DNA from: Acestrorhynchus altus
Lineage: Eukaryota; Chordata; Actinopteri; Characiformes; Acestrorhynchidae
DNA: 64,000 nucleotides
Direction: 5' to 3'
Assembly (NCBI GenBank): GCA_034509495.1
Contig: CM067522.1
Coordinates: 12,729,028 to 12,793,027, forward strand
In this document: piece after piece, positions 1 to 14,200 of the stretch
Layout of the letters: each line of letters begins with the position of its first letter
Numbering within the stretch: the first letter of the stretch is position 1
Program-made: the position numbers and the translations under genes
Notes under the pieces: model-generated
The model's input: the letters and a program-made list of their open reading frames with translations, nothing else
Told to the model about the DNA's origin: nothing
The model's database searches: none

Positions 1-1057
1 GGAGTAAGTCTGGATCTCGTCTCTGTTTTCAGGCGTATCTTTTAACCCCCACAAAAAAAAACTTCTCAGGTATTGTAGTGGGGCAATAACTCTGCAAGTT
101 TAAAGTGGAAATGGTTGGAAAACAGTTGTAAGTTTGGTGTGGGAAAATGCTGGGTCAGCCACTTTCCACTTTACAGCTCACCAACAAGACCACTGAGTCA
201 TTTCCTTTCTGTGACATAAGGAAATCATAGCCATTCCCTACATGCTGTGAGGAAAAGTGGTTTGGGATCAAAGTCCAAACCAAGAGTAACAGTCAAGGCA
301 CTCCAACAGCAAACCCAAGGGCAAGATCCAAAAGTACTCCAAGAAAGTTTGACATCATTTACATGTTATGTTTCAAGGATCACAGCTTAATGTTTGGTGC
401 CCATAGCAATCAGTCAAAACATTGGCATGAGTTTGCCTGTCCTGACACCACTGGTATCTTTAGTGTTAGATGATTTGTTTCATATGTTTAATATATGGTG
501 TATGATTCTTTACTCGGTTTATTTCATTTCATTGTTTGAGAAGCTTTTGTTAGATGATAACAAGATCCATTGTTCTGAGATTTTATGACCGAACACTTCA
601 TTTATTGGCTCTTTTAGACAATATGCCTCCCCTCAGCTATGCTTGAATAGCCTTATTCCACAGTGATGAAGGTGGAACAGGCTTATAAATACAGCTATAC
701 TAATGAAGTCACCTGACTATTAATTGGCAAATGCATTTCACAAGTTGAAATAAAATATTTAGTTACTGGGTGAATTTGTAGAGCAAGGCTTTTAATTTGA
801 GATAGCTACCTTTCAGTAGGAGTGATCTTGCTCTACGCACTATTGCATATTACAGAAAAATATATATATATTAAACTCTTTTTATTTTGATTTGGAGGTT
901 TTTATCTGTCCTGTACAATTATAAACATAATGTAATACACTCATGTATTTTAAAAAAAACAAATAATTGAAAAAATAATAATTGATTGTGAATTAAAGTG
1001 TGAAAAGGACTTAATGTTATTGTATTTTAATTGTATTCTTCTGATTGTTGATGTTAG

Positions 1058-4000
1058 GGACACCCAGGAGCACCGGGTGAGAGAGGAGAACCTGGACCAC
1101 ACGGAATACCTGTAAGTTCGACAGATTTTAACATATAATTACACATCATTCCTAAACGTAAATGATGTGTGAAGTTTTTGAATAATCTGAAGTTTTAAGC
1201 ATTTACTTTTCTAAATGGTTAATATTATTCATTTGAATAAGGATTTGTGTGATATGAAGTAGGGCCTGAGCACAACATTTTGATAATTAATTCTTTCAGT
1301 AATTAACTAATTTGGGTGGGTTTATCTATTTTTCAGTCCAAATCAGTTTTCATTTGAGTGATTTGAAATCAATTCATAGATTGATCAGAATTATAGATTG
1401 TTGTAAGAGAAGTAAAATTAACAAGAGACACACTTCAGTCAATCAGTCACAGCGTAACCTTGATGGCCTTTCCAAATTCAGAAATTGATATGTTAACAGC
1501 ATGGTCTGACAGCTGTTACTGTATTATGAGACAAGAAAATGTGTTAAATCACCCATTTTACTTTTTTCACACTGAGCTTGGAGCTTCAAGATGCATGATA
1601 ATGATTCCCAGCTGGAACTAATAAAGGCTGCCATGCCTCACAACAACACAACAGGCACACATCTCACAGCTTGGTTATTATTCATTCATTCATTCATTCA
1701 TTTATTTATTTATTTTTCAAAAACAAATCTGGAAAGTGTGGCATGCATTTGTATTGAGCCCCCCTGAGTCAATACTTTGTAGGACAAACTTTCATTGCAA
1801 TTACAGCTGCAAGTCTTTTGGGGTGTCTACCAGCTTGGCTAGAGGCTGTAATTCTAACTATTCTGCTCACATATTGGATGGAGAGCATCTGTGAACAGCG
1901 ATTTTCAAGTCTTGCCAAATGGGATTCTCAATGGGATTTAAGCCTGGACTTTCACTAGGTCATTCTAACACATGAATATGCTTTGATCTAAACCATTCCA
2001 TTGTAGCTCTGAATGTATGTTTCAGGTTCATTGTCCTGCTGGAAGGTGATCCTCTTGCCCAGTCTCTAGACTTTTACAGCCTCTTACAGGTTTTCTCCAG
2101 GATTGCACTCTCCGTCTTCCCCTGAACTCTGACCATCTTCCATGTCGCTACTGAAGAAAAGTTCAGGGTGTTCAGGCTGCTTTATGTAGTGTTAGTTTTC
2201 CACCACAGAGCATTTTGTGTTTAGATAAAAAAAAGTTCCACGTTTGCTGTTTCCCCATATTGTTTGTGGCAAACTGCAAACAGGAGTTCTTATGACTTGC
2301 TTATGAATGGCTTTATTTTTTCCACTCTTCCATAAAAACCAGCTTTATGGACTTGACTAATAGTTGTCATGTGGATAGATTCTCCCACCTGAGCTGTAGA
2401 TCTCTGTAGCTCCTCTAGAGTGACCATGGGCTTCTGGGCTGCTTCTCCAATTAGTGCTCTCCTTGCTTGGACTGTCAGTTTAGGTGGATTGCCATGTCTT
2501 CGAAGGTTTGCAGTTGTTCCATACTCATTCCACTTTCGGTTTATGGGTTGATTGGTCCATGAGATGTGCATAACTTGGGATATTTTTTATCACCTAACCC
2601 TGCTTTACACTTTGCCCTCAACCTGCCTGGTGTGTTCATTGGTTTTCATGATACTATTTGATCAGATGTTCAAACCTCTGAAGCCTTTGCAGAACAGTTG
2701 CAGTCATATGGAGAATAAACTACAGACAGGTCTACTCTATTTACTAATTAGGTGACTTCTGAAGGCAGTTGGTCACACAGGATTTTATTTAGGGGCACCA
2801 AGAGTCGAGGGGACTGAATACAAGTGCACACCACATTTTTATTAAATATTCTGAAACCTATATATCATTTTCTTTTCACTTGACAAACAATTGCTACTTT
2901 GTGTGCACTGTATATAGCATAGAGAATCCCATCAGTGTCACAGCACAGCGTTACACACATGTAAGATGCACTTGGCCAATATTTTTGTAATTGTCAGCTA
3001 TTTCAGACACAGCTGTCAGCTGTCTTTTGTGGGTAATCAGTTTTGTGGGTAAAGTTAGCACTGCTGACTACACTTTTCCTGCTTAGCAGTTTGGCTGATT
3101 GTGCTTGAAAGTGTGTGTTTTCAGTTTCCATGCCCCCCCTGAAAAGCACTATAAAGGGAGGTGGAGCTGTATGGCACGGAGCATGTTCATTTACTGTAGC
3201 TGAAGGTGGAGGAAACCTATGTGGCCTAAACAAGTGGCAACTGGTTAACAGCAGGCCGTTTTTTTCAACATGTTAAGGTGTTAAGTGACCTCAAACAGTC
3301 GTGCATACATCTGTGAATCTCATTGTAGGCCCTTAGGTAACCGAAGTGATAGACATGCCAGGGTGTCTGATATAAGTATTGCAGAAATCCTTTTACTTAG
3401 GCATTTGTGTATTTCTGGTAAAAAAGAAACAGTACATTGGGATGTTTTGCTTTAAACGTGCTAGTACATTCATGCTTAAACAGAAGGTCACAGAAGTTTT
3501 GTTGAGTGCTTCATTCAAGGCAGCAGAAACCTCTGCCAATGACAGTCATCTGCTCTGTTTCCTGCTAGGTAAACCAAAGCAAAAGTCTCCATAAGGGTCA
3601 AGTCTGTCTCATTTAATTCAACAATTAAAGGCAGATGCTGGCTCTGGACAGCTCTGTTTACTTCTATTAGGGATCAAAGACTGGCGAGTTCACACTGGAG
3701 TACCTGGCACATGGCCTTCTGCACATACCTCAGCTCATATTGACATCAACTGACAGCTCCGAACAGTAGTGTGATAGCTGGGCTTTTTAAATCAAAATGC
3801 CAGACACCTCTGCCGAAGCCCCTCCACCCCTCCGCCCTTTCGCAGTTTTACACTTCCCTGCTTGAGCCATCCAAAAGGTTGACATCAAGCTGGCCCTGAC
3901 AGGAAATGCCTTTTGGAGGCGCTCCGGGGGAGCCTCAGCAGAGGGCAGCGAGTGCAGTGTGGCCGAGCATAAACATAAACACAGGCCTTTGAAGGACAGG

Positions 4001-7000
4001 GCTTTCGCTCTGCAGCTTTAATCGGGTCAAGCGATGTTTGTGAGCGTGCCAGAGGGACCCTTGCTGGGCCTAGCTGCTGTGTTCTTAAGACAAGGTTCTC
4101 TTGAAGCTTGCCTCACTGTGCCATTCCTCCTCTCTCTCTTCTCGCTTGTCTAGGGGCCTCCCGGTTCGAGAGGACTTGGTGGCAACAGAGGACCCAAAGG
4201 AAGAAGGGTGAGAACTATGGATATATACCACTTTTCATTAATTCATTTGGAAAAAATAAAATGGTCTGTGGATAAATTCCATCAAACAACCATTTCATTT
4301 TAAGGGGTTAAAACAGGGTACTTTGTGTGGTGCCACAGAATAACCCCTTTTGCTTTAAAGAACCATGGCTAACTACTTTATTGTGCAGCACTTCTCTAAC
4401 ACTTCAGGCTAGGTTGACACAGAATTGTACTAGATTATTATCTGAGGCACAGTCTGCAGATATTGGTCAGATAGTGATAATGATCAGACCTCTAATAAGA
4501 AATGATGTTGTTTTTCCTTAAAGGTTGCGACGTTGCAAAATGTACACAAAGTAAATGCACATTCAAATCTTTAAGATTGCTCAGTAAACCAGGGGGCGTT
4601 TAATTCTTCGTATAGGATCTGAAGTGTTTGTCTAGAATCTGGGTAAATATTTTTAATTAAGACATTACTCTTGATAATGTTTTAAGTTTTTTAAATGATT
4701 CTTGGAGCCACTTCTGGATAAGCTTTGAGGGGTTGAGATGTTCCAGCTGAGATGTTCTGTTATCTTTGGATTCACTTCATTACTTTGCTTCTTACAGAGA
4801 TAGGCTTGTGGTTGAGGCACTAGGAGAGTTGTCTGTTCATTTAGCATTGAGTAAACAGAATCAATGATTTTGGGGTTAGAATTTCTATTTATTTGAGTCT
4901 GTATGTCCTGCTTAGTGTCAGAGTTGTAAGTCAGATATCATTACCACGGGAAGAAACTATCATCCAAACACAAATGTTTGTGCTCCAGTAACTATTCTAA
5001 ATCATCAACAATAGTGATAAAATCTGCGAAGAAATCTTACACTTGTAAGCGTCATCACCTTAATTGTAATGACTACTTTCCCGTTATAGATGCAGCCAAA
5101 TGCATTGCTGGGCCTTTCATAGACAACTGAAAGAATTACCTCCAGATGCCATAGAAATTCCTTAGAGGTGAAACAGCACAGTTGAACAGTTGAACAGGAC
5201 ATTACCACCAACAAGGATCTGCACAAAATCAGTAGGAGAAGCAAGAGTTGAGGGCAGATAAAGGGCAGTACGACAGAGGCTGTATGGAAGTGATGTTATC
5301 TGATGGTGGAAAAGTGAAGGTCTAATGGTGCAGTTTTAGAACTGGTGTATCTCTCATATGTAACCCATTTTGTTGTGTGACCTGCTGGTGGTGTTGTAAG
5401 TGTATAAACATCTGCATTTTTGAAAGGAACATGTTATCTTCAACATGGATCAGAAAGGCATAATTGAGTCAAGTACACGTGGTAAAGAAAAGGAGAAACA
5501 GTGAAATATAAGGAATTAGTTTTCAAAAGCAAGTGTACATGACCAAAATAGTACAAAATACAAAGAAAAGGGTTTTTAATGGAAAGTTGTTTTTAACTAT
5601 ACAAAAACAATGTATTGCCACCTTTATCCTGTTAAAAGCCTCCTCCAGAGTAGCTAGAACCAGACCTGTCACTATAATTACTTCATTGACTATATTGTAT
5701 AATAATTTTTGCTGACTCTTATTTTGCCCATTGTTTTTCTTAGCAATGAGAACACATTTATGTGAATGAGCTGGTTTTTTTTATGTATAATTTGTTTAAA
5801 AAAAAGGTTGATACTGACATATACAATTAGCATTCTATTATTATTGGTATAAAATTCTATTTTTGTATTATTACTATTAATTGTATTATTGTATTATTAC
5901 TTTTCTAGTATTACCTTTATTATCAGATTAGTGCATTCCTAATGTCCATGCTGGCTATGGTATGCATCAGCATGTGGGATTGTAACATTGTGTGCTGTCC
6001 TTATTGTTGGGTGCACTGTGATAGTTTCTGAAAAACTTCATGCACATATTCAAAACCCATTTCAGGTTGTTAATTGGTTATTAATGATTGATTTAATCAT
6101 AATAGCAGGAAAAGGTTACTGTGAAGTGTGTTTCTAGAGAGAAGTAGATTAAATAGAAAAAATATAGATAATAGATAGATTTTCAACATAAGGCAAAATC
6201 TGTTCATGAATAAAATTCTCCAAAGTTGAAACAGGAAAGTCCTTCAGCATTCACATGGTGTGTCAGTGAGGCTGAACAACCACTACCTTTGCTGCCAGAT
6301 ATGCGGGTTAGATGCAAGTCTGTCATCTCTTTCCAAGAGCGATGGTGAGGCTGCTCATTTCCCATGAAGCCCAGGCTCAAAGAGAGTCTGTCTCAGCATG
6401 TCATGGAGATTTGTGCGCCATCCCTTAATTGCATGCCCCTAAAGCTAGCATTGTCTTTAAAGGAGTACTCCACATACTCCAAGCTAATCTTTATCTTCCA
6501 CATCTGCAGCATATGGTCGGTTACCACAGACAATAATTTCAGAATGTTCTTCTGTACTTTAAGAATGTAGTAGCTCCAAACACTCTTAACAGAAGCAGTT
6601 GGACGTTTAAAGTTCATCAGTACATGTTTCATGGAAAACTGGCCTCTATTAAATAGGAGTTTCAGAAATTGCAGATTCAGGTCCAGAAGGATTTTGTTCC
6701 ATTTTCCTGGACAGCTCTAATAATCTGCCTTAAAAGCAGTTGGAATACAAATCCTGGAGAGGGTTCTTACTTCTCTGTTAAGAAGGCGGGTTTTGACTGA
6801 ATGGATTTTGTAGTACAGGCAAATATATAAGAATTATTGTCTGTGGTAATCAACTGTAAAATGGCTACACAAGCATTTCTCTGTAATACAGATGTGGCAA
6901 ACAGAGATTAGGCAGGAGTCTTTCTCTGGCATTTTGCCAATTTCCCCTGTACCTTTTTTCCCCACCATTGGGGGTCTTTCTGACATCCATTAAGCTCCAA

Positions 7001-10000
7001 ATGTGCATGATTTGACCTACTCACAGTGCTTCCAGAATCATGCTAGCTTTAGTATTTTCCATTTCTTTATAGAACATTTATTGAAGCTGTCACTTGCGCA
7101 ACTGGAAACGATTCCCTTTAGAACTGAGAGCACTCTTTCCAAATTCAAAGAGATTTCTTGAAGAACCCCCCCCCTCTTTTTTTTTTTTTTTCATGAACAC
7201 TGTGCTGAGTCTTGGCCCGTTTCGGATCACTGCAAATGTTGTGATTGGCCCCCTGCAAAGGTCAGAGGTCCGCCCCTGACATTAGATCACAGAGAACCTC
7301 AAAGAACAGGGGTAGCAGTGTGCGCAGAGCTCCAGAACCCAGAGACTTCAGGAGAGCACCACATGGCTGTTCTTCTGCAAGAACCACAGTGGCTGCAGAC
7401 ATAATAATGTCTCTATTCATCACTCTTTCCACCTTCCAGAGCAAAGCAGTTCCTCAGAATTGTGAGAAATTGCCGTAGCCTGTGTGCCTTGGTTTCATAA
7501 CGTTTGTGAATCACTACGATGGAAATACAATGGCAACTGTCCACTGCAACCAAACTTCCATGATGTCAAAAAGCATAATGTTTCCCAGTTCCTGAAACCT
7601 ACATTTGTCCCATATGTGTTGTTTCTGGGTTCTTGGACAATGAACAGGGATTGTTGTCACTTCAGGATCACAGATGCTGTGTAATGCTGTGTGCCTAGGC
7701 GTGTCGAGTTTTGACAGATAGCCATAACAACACTAACTATTGCTCTAAATAATTATGTCCACCAGTTCTAATAGGAGTAGAGTGGGGGCTCGTTTTCTTG
7801 ACCCAGTGCCCTCAGTAACCTTGAATTGTTCACATTTGCTTCATATTTGCACAAAGTGAGCCCTCTGCTGTTCACCTAATTATTTGCTTTTCTGTTCTCC
7901 CCCCTCACGCTCTCTATCTCTCTTGCCTCTGACAATTATCCTTTCACTCATTCTCTTACAGGGGGCAAGGGGGCCTGATGGACCAGCTGGGGAGAAAGGG
8001 GCAGCAGGAGGCAAGGTAAATATTGGCTTTATGTGGAAGTATGGCCCACAAATGAATCTTCTCGTACATTCTCAACTGTATATCAAAGCAGGCATTTAGG
8101 GCTGAAACCACCAGAGTGTTGGAATTATTGTAATGAAATAACAGAAATCATCTTTGCTAACAGTGATAAATATTTTTTAATTAAGAAGTAGTAGCACAAT
8201 ACTTTAGCACCACTTGCACAAACATCATTTTAATGGATGAGTTAATGGAATATTTAACTGCTACAGAACATGTAGAGAAGCCAGAAGAGTTTTGGAAACA
8301 ACTGGTGTCAAAACAGAAGTGGAATGGAAGGTACTTTTGGAGAAAAATAGAAACTGCATTTCATGAAAAGAACACCTAGTCAACTGTGAAGCATGGAGGT
8401 GGATCTACCAGGTTTTTGGTTGTGTTGCTGCAAATGGCACTGGCACAGGACGGATCCCACGCCATCTGTAAAAAGGCTGATGCTGAAAGATATAAGCTGT
8501 TGCAGAAGCTGGGTGCAACATACCAAAACCAAACTGTAGCTTCTGGAATGCCCCTCAGAGTCGTCTGACCTTAACATCATATAAAATGATTGGATAGACA
8601 AAACGCAGCAAGATGACAGAAGAAAATCTCATAACTATAGGAAAAAATTGTGTCACTGTATCATTTGACAAAGAGTCCGCAAAGATTTGCATGAGCCTGT
8701 AAACGAATATTGTGATTGGAGGACAAGTCATCCTGAGGGTTCGGTTACAATAACATTCTCTATACAAGAATGACACTGTAAAGTGGCAGGTTCTGTAGAC
8801 TTTGAAAAGATGTAGCTTAGGATATTGGAGAAAATGGCCTGTGCTGGTGAAGCAGATACTCTTTCTACCTCTTTACAGCATCTTCTCTGCAGTGGTTTAG
8901 GGACTGTGACTCCTGGTTTGATGTTATACATAAGCCAGACTTTTATTAGGTTGTATTTAGATTTGCCAAGGAGATCATCTGAGCACACCAGTAAACCTAT
9001 TTTATAATGATTGACGGCATGGTTGGTGAAGGTTTGCAAAGACATTGTCACTGATGTGAACAAATGGAATATATAGCATGTTAGACTGGGAGAAGGGGCA
9101 TGAGGCATGTTCCTCCTCCCAAGATTTAGGCATTTCATAGCAATACACTTCTGCCCAGATCGTACAATATCTCAAAAGCTATGCATTGATCTCAAAAGCT
9201 TGCAAAAATAAAAAAGGCCCTTTTAAAGCTGTTTTGATTGTTTCTGGAAGCTGCAACACAAGCACAGAATCTCATCCGGAAAATATTGAGATCTTGCTTA
9301 TAGCCACCAGTTAAATTTAAGGAATCTATTTGTCACACTGAAACTGGAGTTATGTCAGTAATGGTTTTGTTAATAGTTGTTACAGAAAAATGGTGAAGAG
9401 AACAGTGACTGTTTATTAAATCTCTCCTCGTCCTCCAGGGTCCAGATGGCCCACCAGGAAAAATGGGTTTTCCAGGGCCAGTGGTATGACAATACTTTTT
9501 AACACTTTTGTTTGTTGTGTTGTTGTGTTCCTCAGAAGTCTATTCAAACTAATCTGATTAAAGTGCAGATGCTGCCTCCTGTTAGGCCTTGAGGGGCTGC
9601 CAAGGATTTGCGGCCACCATTAGCATTTCCTATGTTTTGTCCAAATACATGATTTTGCCTTGATGGAATAAGTATGGATAGACATTAAGGGACATTTTTG
9701 TCCAGATGTAGTTGTACTAGCAAAGGTAGTGACTTCAAATTTAAATCTGACCTTTTGTTGGTTGCTTCTCATCGAGACAGTAGAGATAAAATTCTTAGAT
9801 GATCCCTGTGTGTGTGAATCTTGATTTAGGGAAAGATTGGTGAAACGGGCGAAACAGGAGTGCGTGGGTTTCCAGTGAGTAACTGTCTTAATCTTTGTGG
9901 AAGTATGTATGTAGGCTTAGAGTGGTATTAGCTTTTGAAATACATGAATACTTACATTGAGAAATCCATAAATCCTTCAAGAGTTTTTACATTTCCAGGG

Positions 10001-13000
10001 TATTCAAGGACCCTCTGGACCACCAGGGGCAAAGGGAATTCCAGGAGAGCCCGTAAGTTCATTGAGAAGTTTGTCTGAAATGCAGAAAAATCAGTAAAGA
10101 TTTCTAAGTATTTCTTAGCTTGACTTGTTGGTTCCAGAAGAGGTTCTAGGAAATAAACTATACAGTGCATCCAGAAAGTATTCACAGCGCTTCACTTTGT
10201 ACACATTTTGTTGTGTTACAGCTTACAGCTTCCCAAATGGATTCAATTCATTTTTTCCCTCAAAATTCAAAATGAGAAAGGTTTTCATGAAATCTTTGCA
10301 AATGTATTTATAATAAAACACAAACATATAACTGTACATAAGTATTCATAGCCTTTGCTTGATGCTCAGTGCACAGCTATCTCCAGAGTCAATCAGATTC
10401 AAGTCTGGGCTCTAGCTGGGCCACTCAAGGACATTTACACAGTTGTCCTGAAGCTGCTCCTTTGTTATTTTGGCTGTCTGCTTAAGGTCATTGCCCTGTT
10501 GGAAGATAAACCTTCATCCCAGTCTGAGTTCCAGAATGCTCCGGAGCAGGTTATCATCAAAGATGGCTCTACATCGCTGCAGTCATCTGTCCCTCGACCC
10601 TGACTAGTGTCCAAGTTCCTGCTGCAGTGCCTGGTTTCCTCCAGACATGATGCTTGGCATTCGGTCCAAAACATTCTTTGGGTTTCTCATGGTCTGAGAG
10701 TCCTTTATGTACCTTTTGGCAAACTCCAGACAGGCTGTCATGCACTTTTTACTGAGGAGTGGCCTGAATGGTGGAGTGTTGCATAAATGGTTGTCCTTCT
10801 GGAATATTCTCCTTTCTCCACAGAGCAACATCGGAGTGGGTTCATGGTCACCTCCCTGACTAAGGTCCTTTTACCATGATCACTGAGTTTGGCTGGACAG
10901 CCAGGTCTATGAATAGTCATTGTGGTTCCAAACGTCTTCCAAACATGTACTTGCCAATGTACCAAGAAACATCTGAAGTATGATCAGTGGAAACATGATG
11001 TACTTGAGCTCAACTGTGTCATGGCAAAGTCTGTGGTTACTTATGTACATGTGATATATTTGTGTTTTATTTCTTAATAAAATTGCAAAGATTTCAAACA
11101 AACAAAATTTTGAGGGTAAAAATGACTTCTTTTGAAGGCTGTAACAAAAGAAATAGCAAAAAGTGATGCATTGTGAATCCTTTCCAGATGCACTGTGTAT
11201 CTAAATGTTTGTGGACACCCCTTCTAATGAATGTCTTCAGTTATTTAAAATTGCTGATACAAATGTGCAAAATCACACACAGCTTATCTAGTCCCTGTAG
11301 AGAAATACTGACTATAGAATAGTACTTTCTGGAGCAGATTAACATGCAACTATTCTCAGGACTAGAATGAGTAGTAGAACTGTGTACTCTGGAACAGTGG
11401 TGTTTACCACCATATTTTCCAACTCCCCGACTCATCCCAAACTTATTGGACTAATCATGCAACATTCTGACTTCACTGAGGGTCTTGTCAATGAATGCAA
11501 TCAGATCCTCATAGCAACACTCAAAATTCCAATAGAAAGGTTTCCCAGAACAGTAGAATGACTTTCTTCCCAAGGGTGCAACACTCTTCACAGTCACAAT
11601 CAGCACTGTATCAACACAGTACTCTCTACCGAAAATGACCATACACCTGGAGGACTACATCAAGCACTAGACGGGGTTCACCCAAAGCAGAGTGCCAATC
11701 CGTATCTGTACACCAGGGCAAGTGTCTCACTGGTGAAACCCCACACAGATGCAGGGAGTACATGGAAACTCCACCCACATAGGGTCTTGAACCCAAGACC
11801 CCAGCACTGGGAGGAGAACATGCTAACTATGAACTCTTTTGACTACCCTTGATTTCAGAAGACACAGTGAATGATCAGATGCCCCAATACTTTTGTCTAC
11901 ATAGTGTATCCACGTGTTTGTAGATACTTTACGGTACATGTTATAATGTACTTTATCTATTTCTTGGACTGAGTGCCTTGCTATCCCTTTATAATAAAGG
12001 ATTAGCCTATCTTATTTTATGATAGGATACTAAAAAAGAGATCAGCACTCCAAGCTCAAATCTCATATTGCTCATATCTCTAAACCGACTTTCTCCCTGC
12101 TTCTGTCTTTACCATCATGTTAATTAGTTCTTTTATTAAAGGGATGGAATTTTCCCCTCTCAATTTTCCCAAAACCCACCGCCATGTTTTAAGTTTCACC
12201 TTTTCATATTAAAAGTGACCTTATCATCCCTAAACAATGTCTGTTTTCGAGGATTGGGAATGGGGGAAAAGACTGCCATTAATCTGAAGCATAGCTGTAA
12301 TTATCAGTTTGGATCATCAGACCTGTTCCATATGTTGGCTTGTTAACAGGGACCTTCAGGGCCACCAGGAACAATGGGCCCTCTGGGAGAGATTGGTTTG
12401 AAGGTAACGTTGATTTTCTTTTCTTTACATATTTAACTGTTTAAGCCAGGAGTGTCAAATATGCAGCATAATGTTTACATCATTTTAGAGTATGTATTCA
12501 CAAAGCCAAATCTTTTATTGAGTTCAGATGCTTATTAAAAGAAATCTTATGGTTATATACGTAGCCCTGGTTCTCTAAAACAGGAACAAAGTATCTCACT
12601 ATGGGAAATTTCCTCTGTGAAACCAATCATGGAAGCATTGTTGCACCACCTTTCAAAATTCCTTTGGTATCTCACTAAAAGATTGATATGGCCAACTCCC
12701 ATATTGCATGCTTTCTGAAACTGACTGACAAGAAAGGTTTGTAGAGAAAGAAATGTTACACTGGAAGGATTTACGAGCACAACTGTACCATTCCCCATTA
12801 AAAGGCAATAGAAGTCAGTGATGACATGCTGTCTGGATAGTTGCACTGTTTAAGGCAGATTCCAAGTCTTAGCACAGCTGTGATGATAATCATGCGTCAA
12901 GTCTATATAACAACTACATATGCCAAAGCTGTAAGTCATAAGTTATAACTGTAAACCTTCTGCCCATGTGGTGCCAACGATGAGGACTGTATGGCCGAGT

Positions 13001-14200
13001 AATGCTTTACATTAGTCTAATGGATAGATCCTGATGAATGTGTGAAACAAAGCTTAGATGGCATTCGTGGCAACGTTAAGGCAGATGCCTAAAGAGTGCT
13101 GGAATGAGACAAGAGTTAAGACATTGCCAGAGGTAGCTCAAGACACAAAGAACTGATTTGTTTTCCTGAAACCCTTAGTCTGTGCTACATAGGTGTGTAA
13201 AGCACCAATCAAACACAGGGTATGCAATTTCTGCATCATCTAAGAAATTAAGAGGAGCGTGAAAGGCCATCAGTTTATAAACTATGGATGCTCTGATAAT
13301 TGTGACAGTTGCTGGTTTAGGTAGCAGAGTAACACAGAGAATTGTCATTACAGCTGAGGGTTGCAATGTTTGCAAACAGATGAAAATCTTCATTTTGGAC
13401 AGGCATGGATCTTTTTCCAAACAGAGACACCAGTGCTAATTCTGATTTAGGAAAAGAACAGCCATAGCTCATTGATCTGGTAAATGGTTCCTCTGAACCT
13501 TCATGATAAAAACACTAACCACTGACAATTTGTGATTGTTTTATTATAGCTCAGACAGAGAATGTATATAGAGCTGGAGTTGATTTGGCAGGAATTTATC
13601 TTGGTGCAATTGATCGTTATCTCTGGACAGGGCATATTAAACACTGCTTGAATGCTACTGATCTTAATGAAGTAAGAATAATACTCTATACGGTAGGGCC
13701 TAGAATTTGTCCTATAATAAATTTATCTACTTATTTTAAGTGAGCATAATTTTTCCACAGAAATACTGCAGTAAAATATCTTCAGTATGACATTTGCCCC
13801 TTCTCTGCTCTTTGAACTCCCTCAAGTCTCAAAGGAACCATTAATATCTTTGCATAGAACACTCATTTATCAAATCCTTTTAAATCTCAGTGTACAATGG
13901 CGTACTTTCAGAAAGGACTAGATACTGTCCCACGGCTCATGCTAATTAGAAGAATAGAAATGATTAAAAAAAGATGACCTGCAGGCTTTTGGCCAAACCC
14001 TCCTTCTGCTTCCAATTACCTGCCCAGTACTCCCACATAGTGGAGGCGGTGGAGTGGAAGACTTTCAGATGATAAAGTAATGTCTGCTACATCCCACAAT
14101 TTGAAGGGGATGCCCTCTTAATGCTGTTTCCTGCTCTCTGCGTCAGGGCCCATCAGGAAAAGTCGGAGAATGGGGCTTACCAGGTGAACCCGGAGAGAAG
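1058..14200 (+). CDS. col27a1: Collagen triple-helix exons, widely spaced block (8 exons)
   Basis: Eight phase-0 helix exons with AG acceptors and GT donors: 1058-1111 (54 bp), 4154-4207 (54), 7962-8015 (54), 9439-9483 (45), 9830-9874 (45), 9999-10052 (54), 12350-12403 (54) and 14147-14200 (54). Each translates only as Gly-X-Y triplets, for example GHPGAPGERGEP in the first and GPSGKVGEWGLP in the last. Two adjacent 45-bp exons are typical of the shortened fibrillar-collagen exon class. The introns here are the longest of the helix (up to 3.7 kb) and hold transposon fossils. Confidence 0.9.

Noticed and set aside
7245..7478. Possible exon with Arg-rich peptide in a collagen intron
   Set aside because: No consensus splice sites in the right phase and no Gly periodicity.
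12553..12846. 97-codon minus-strand open frame in a collagen intron
   Set aside because: It starts inside a repeat-like terminus and has no recognisable domain or splice partner.
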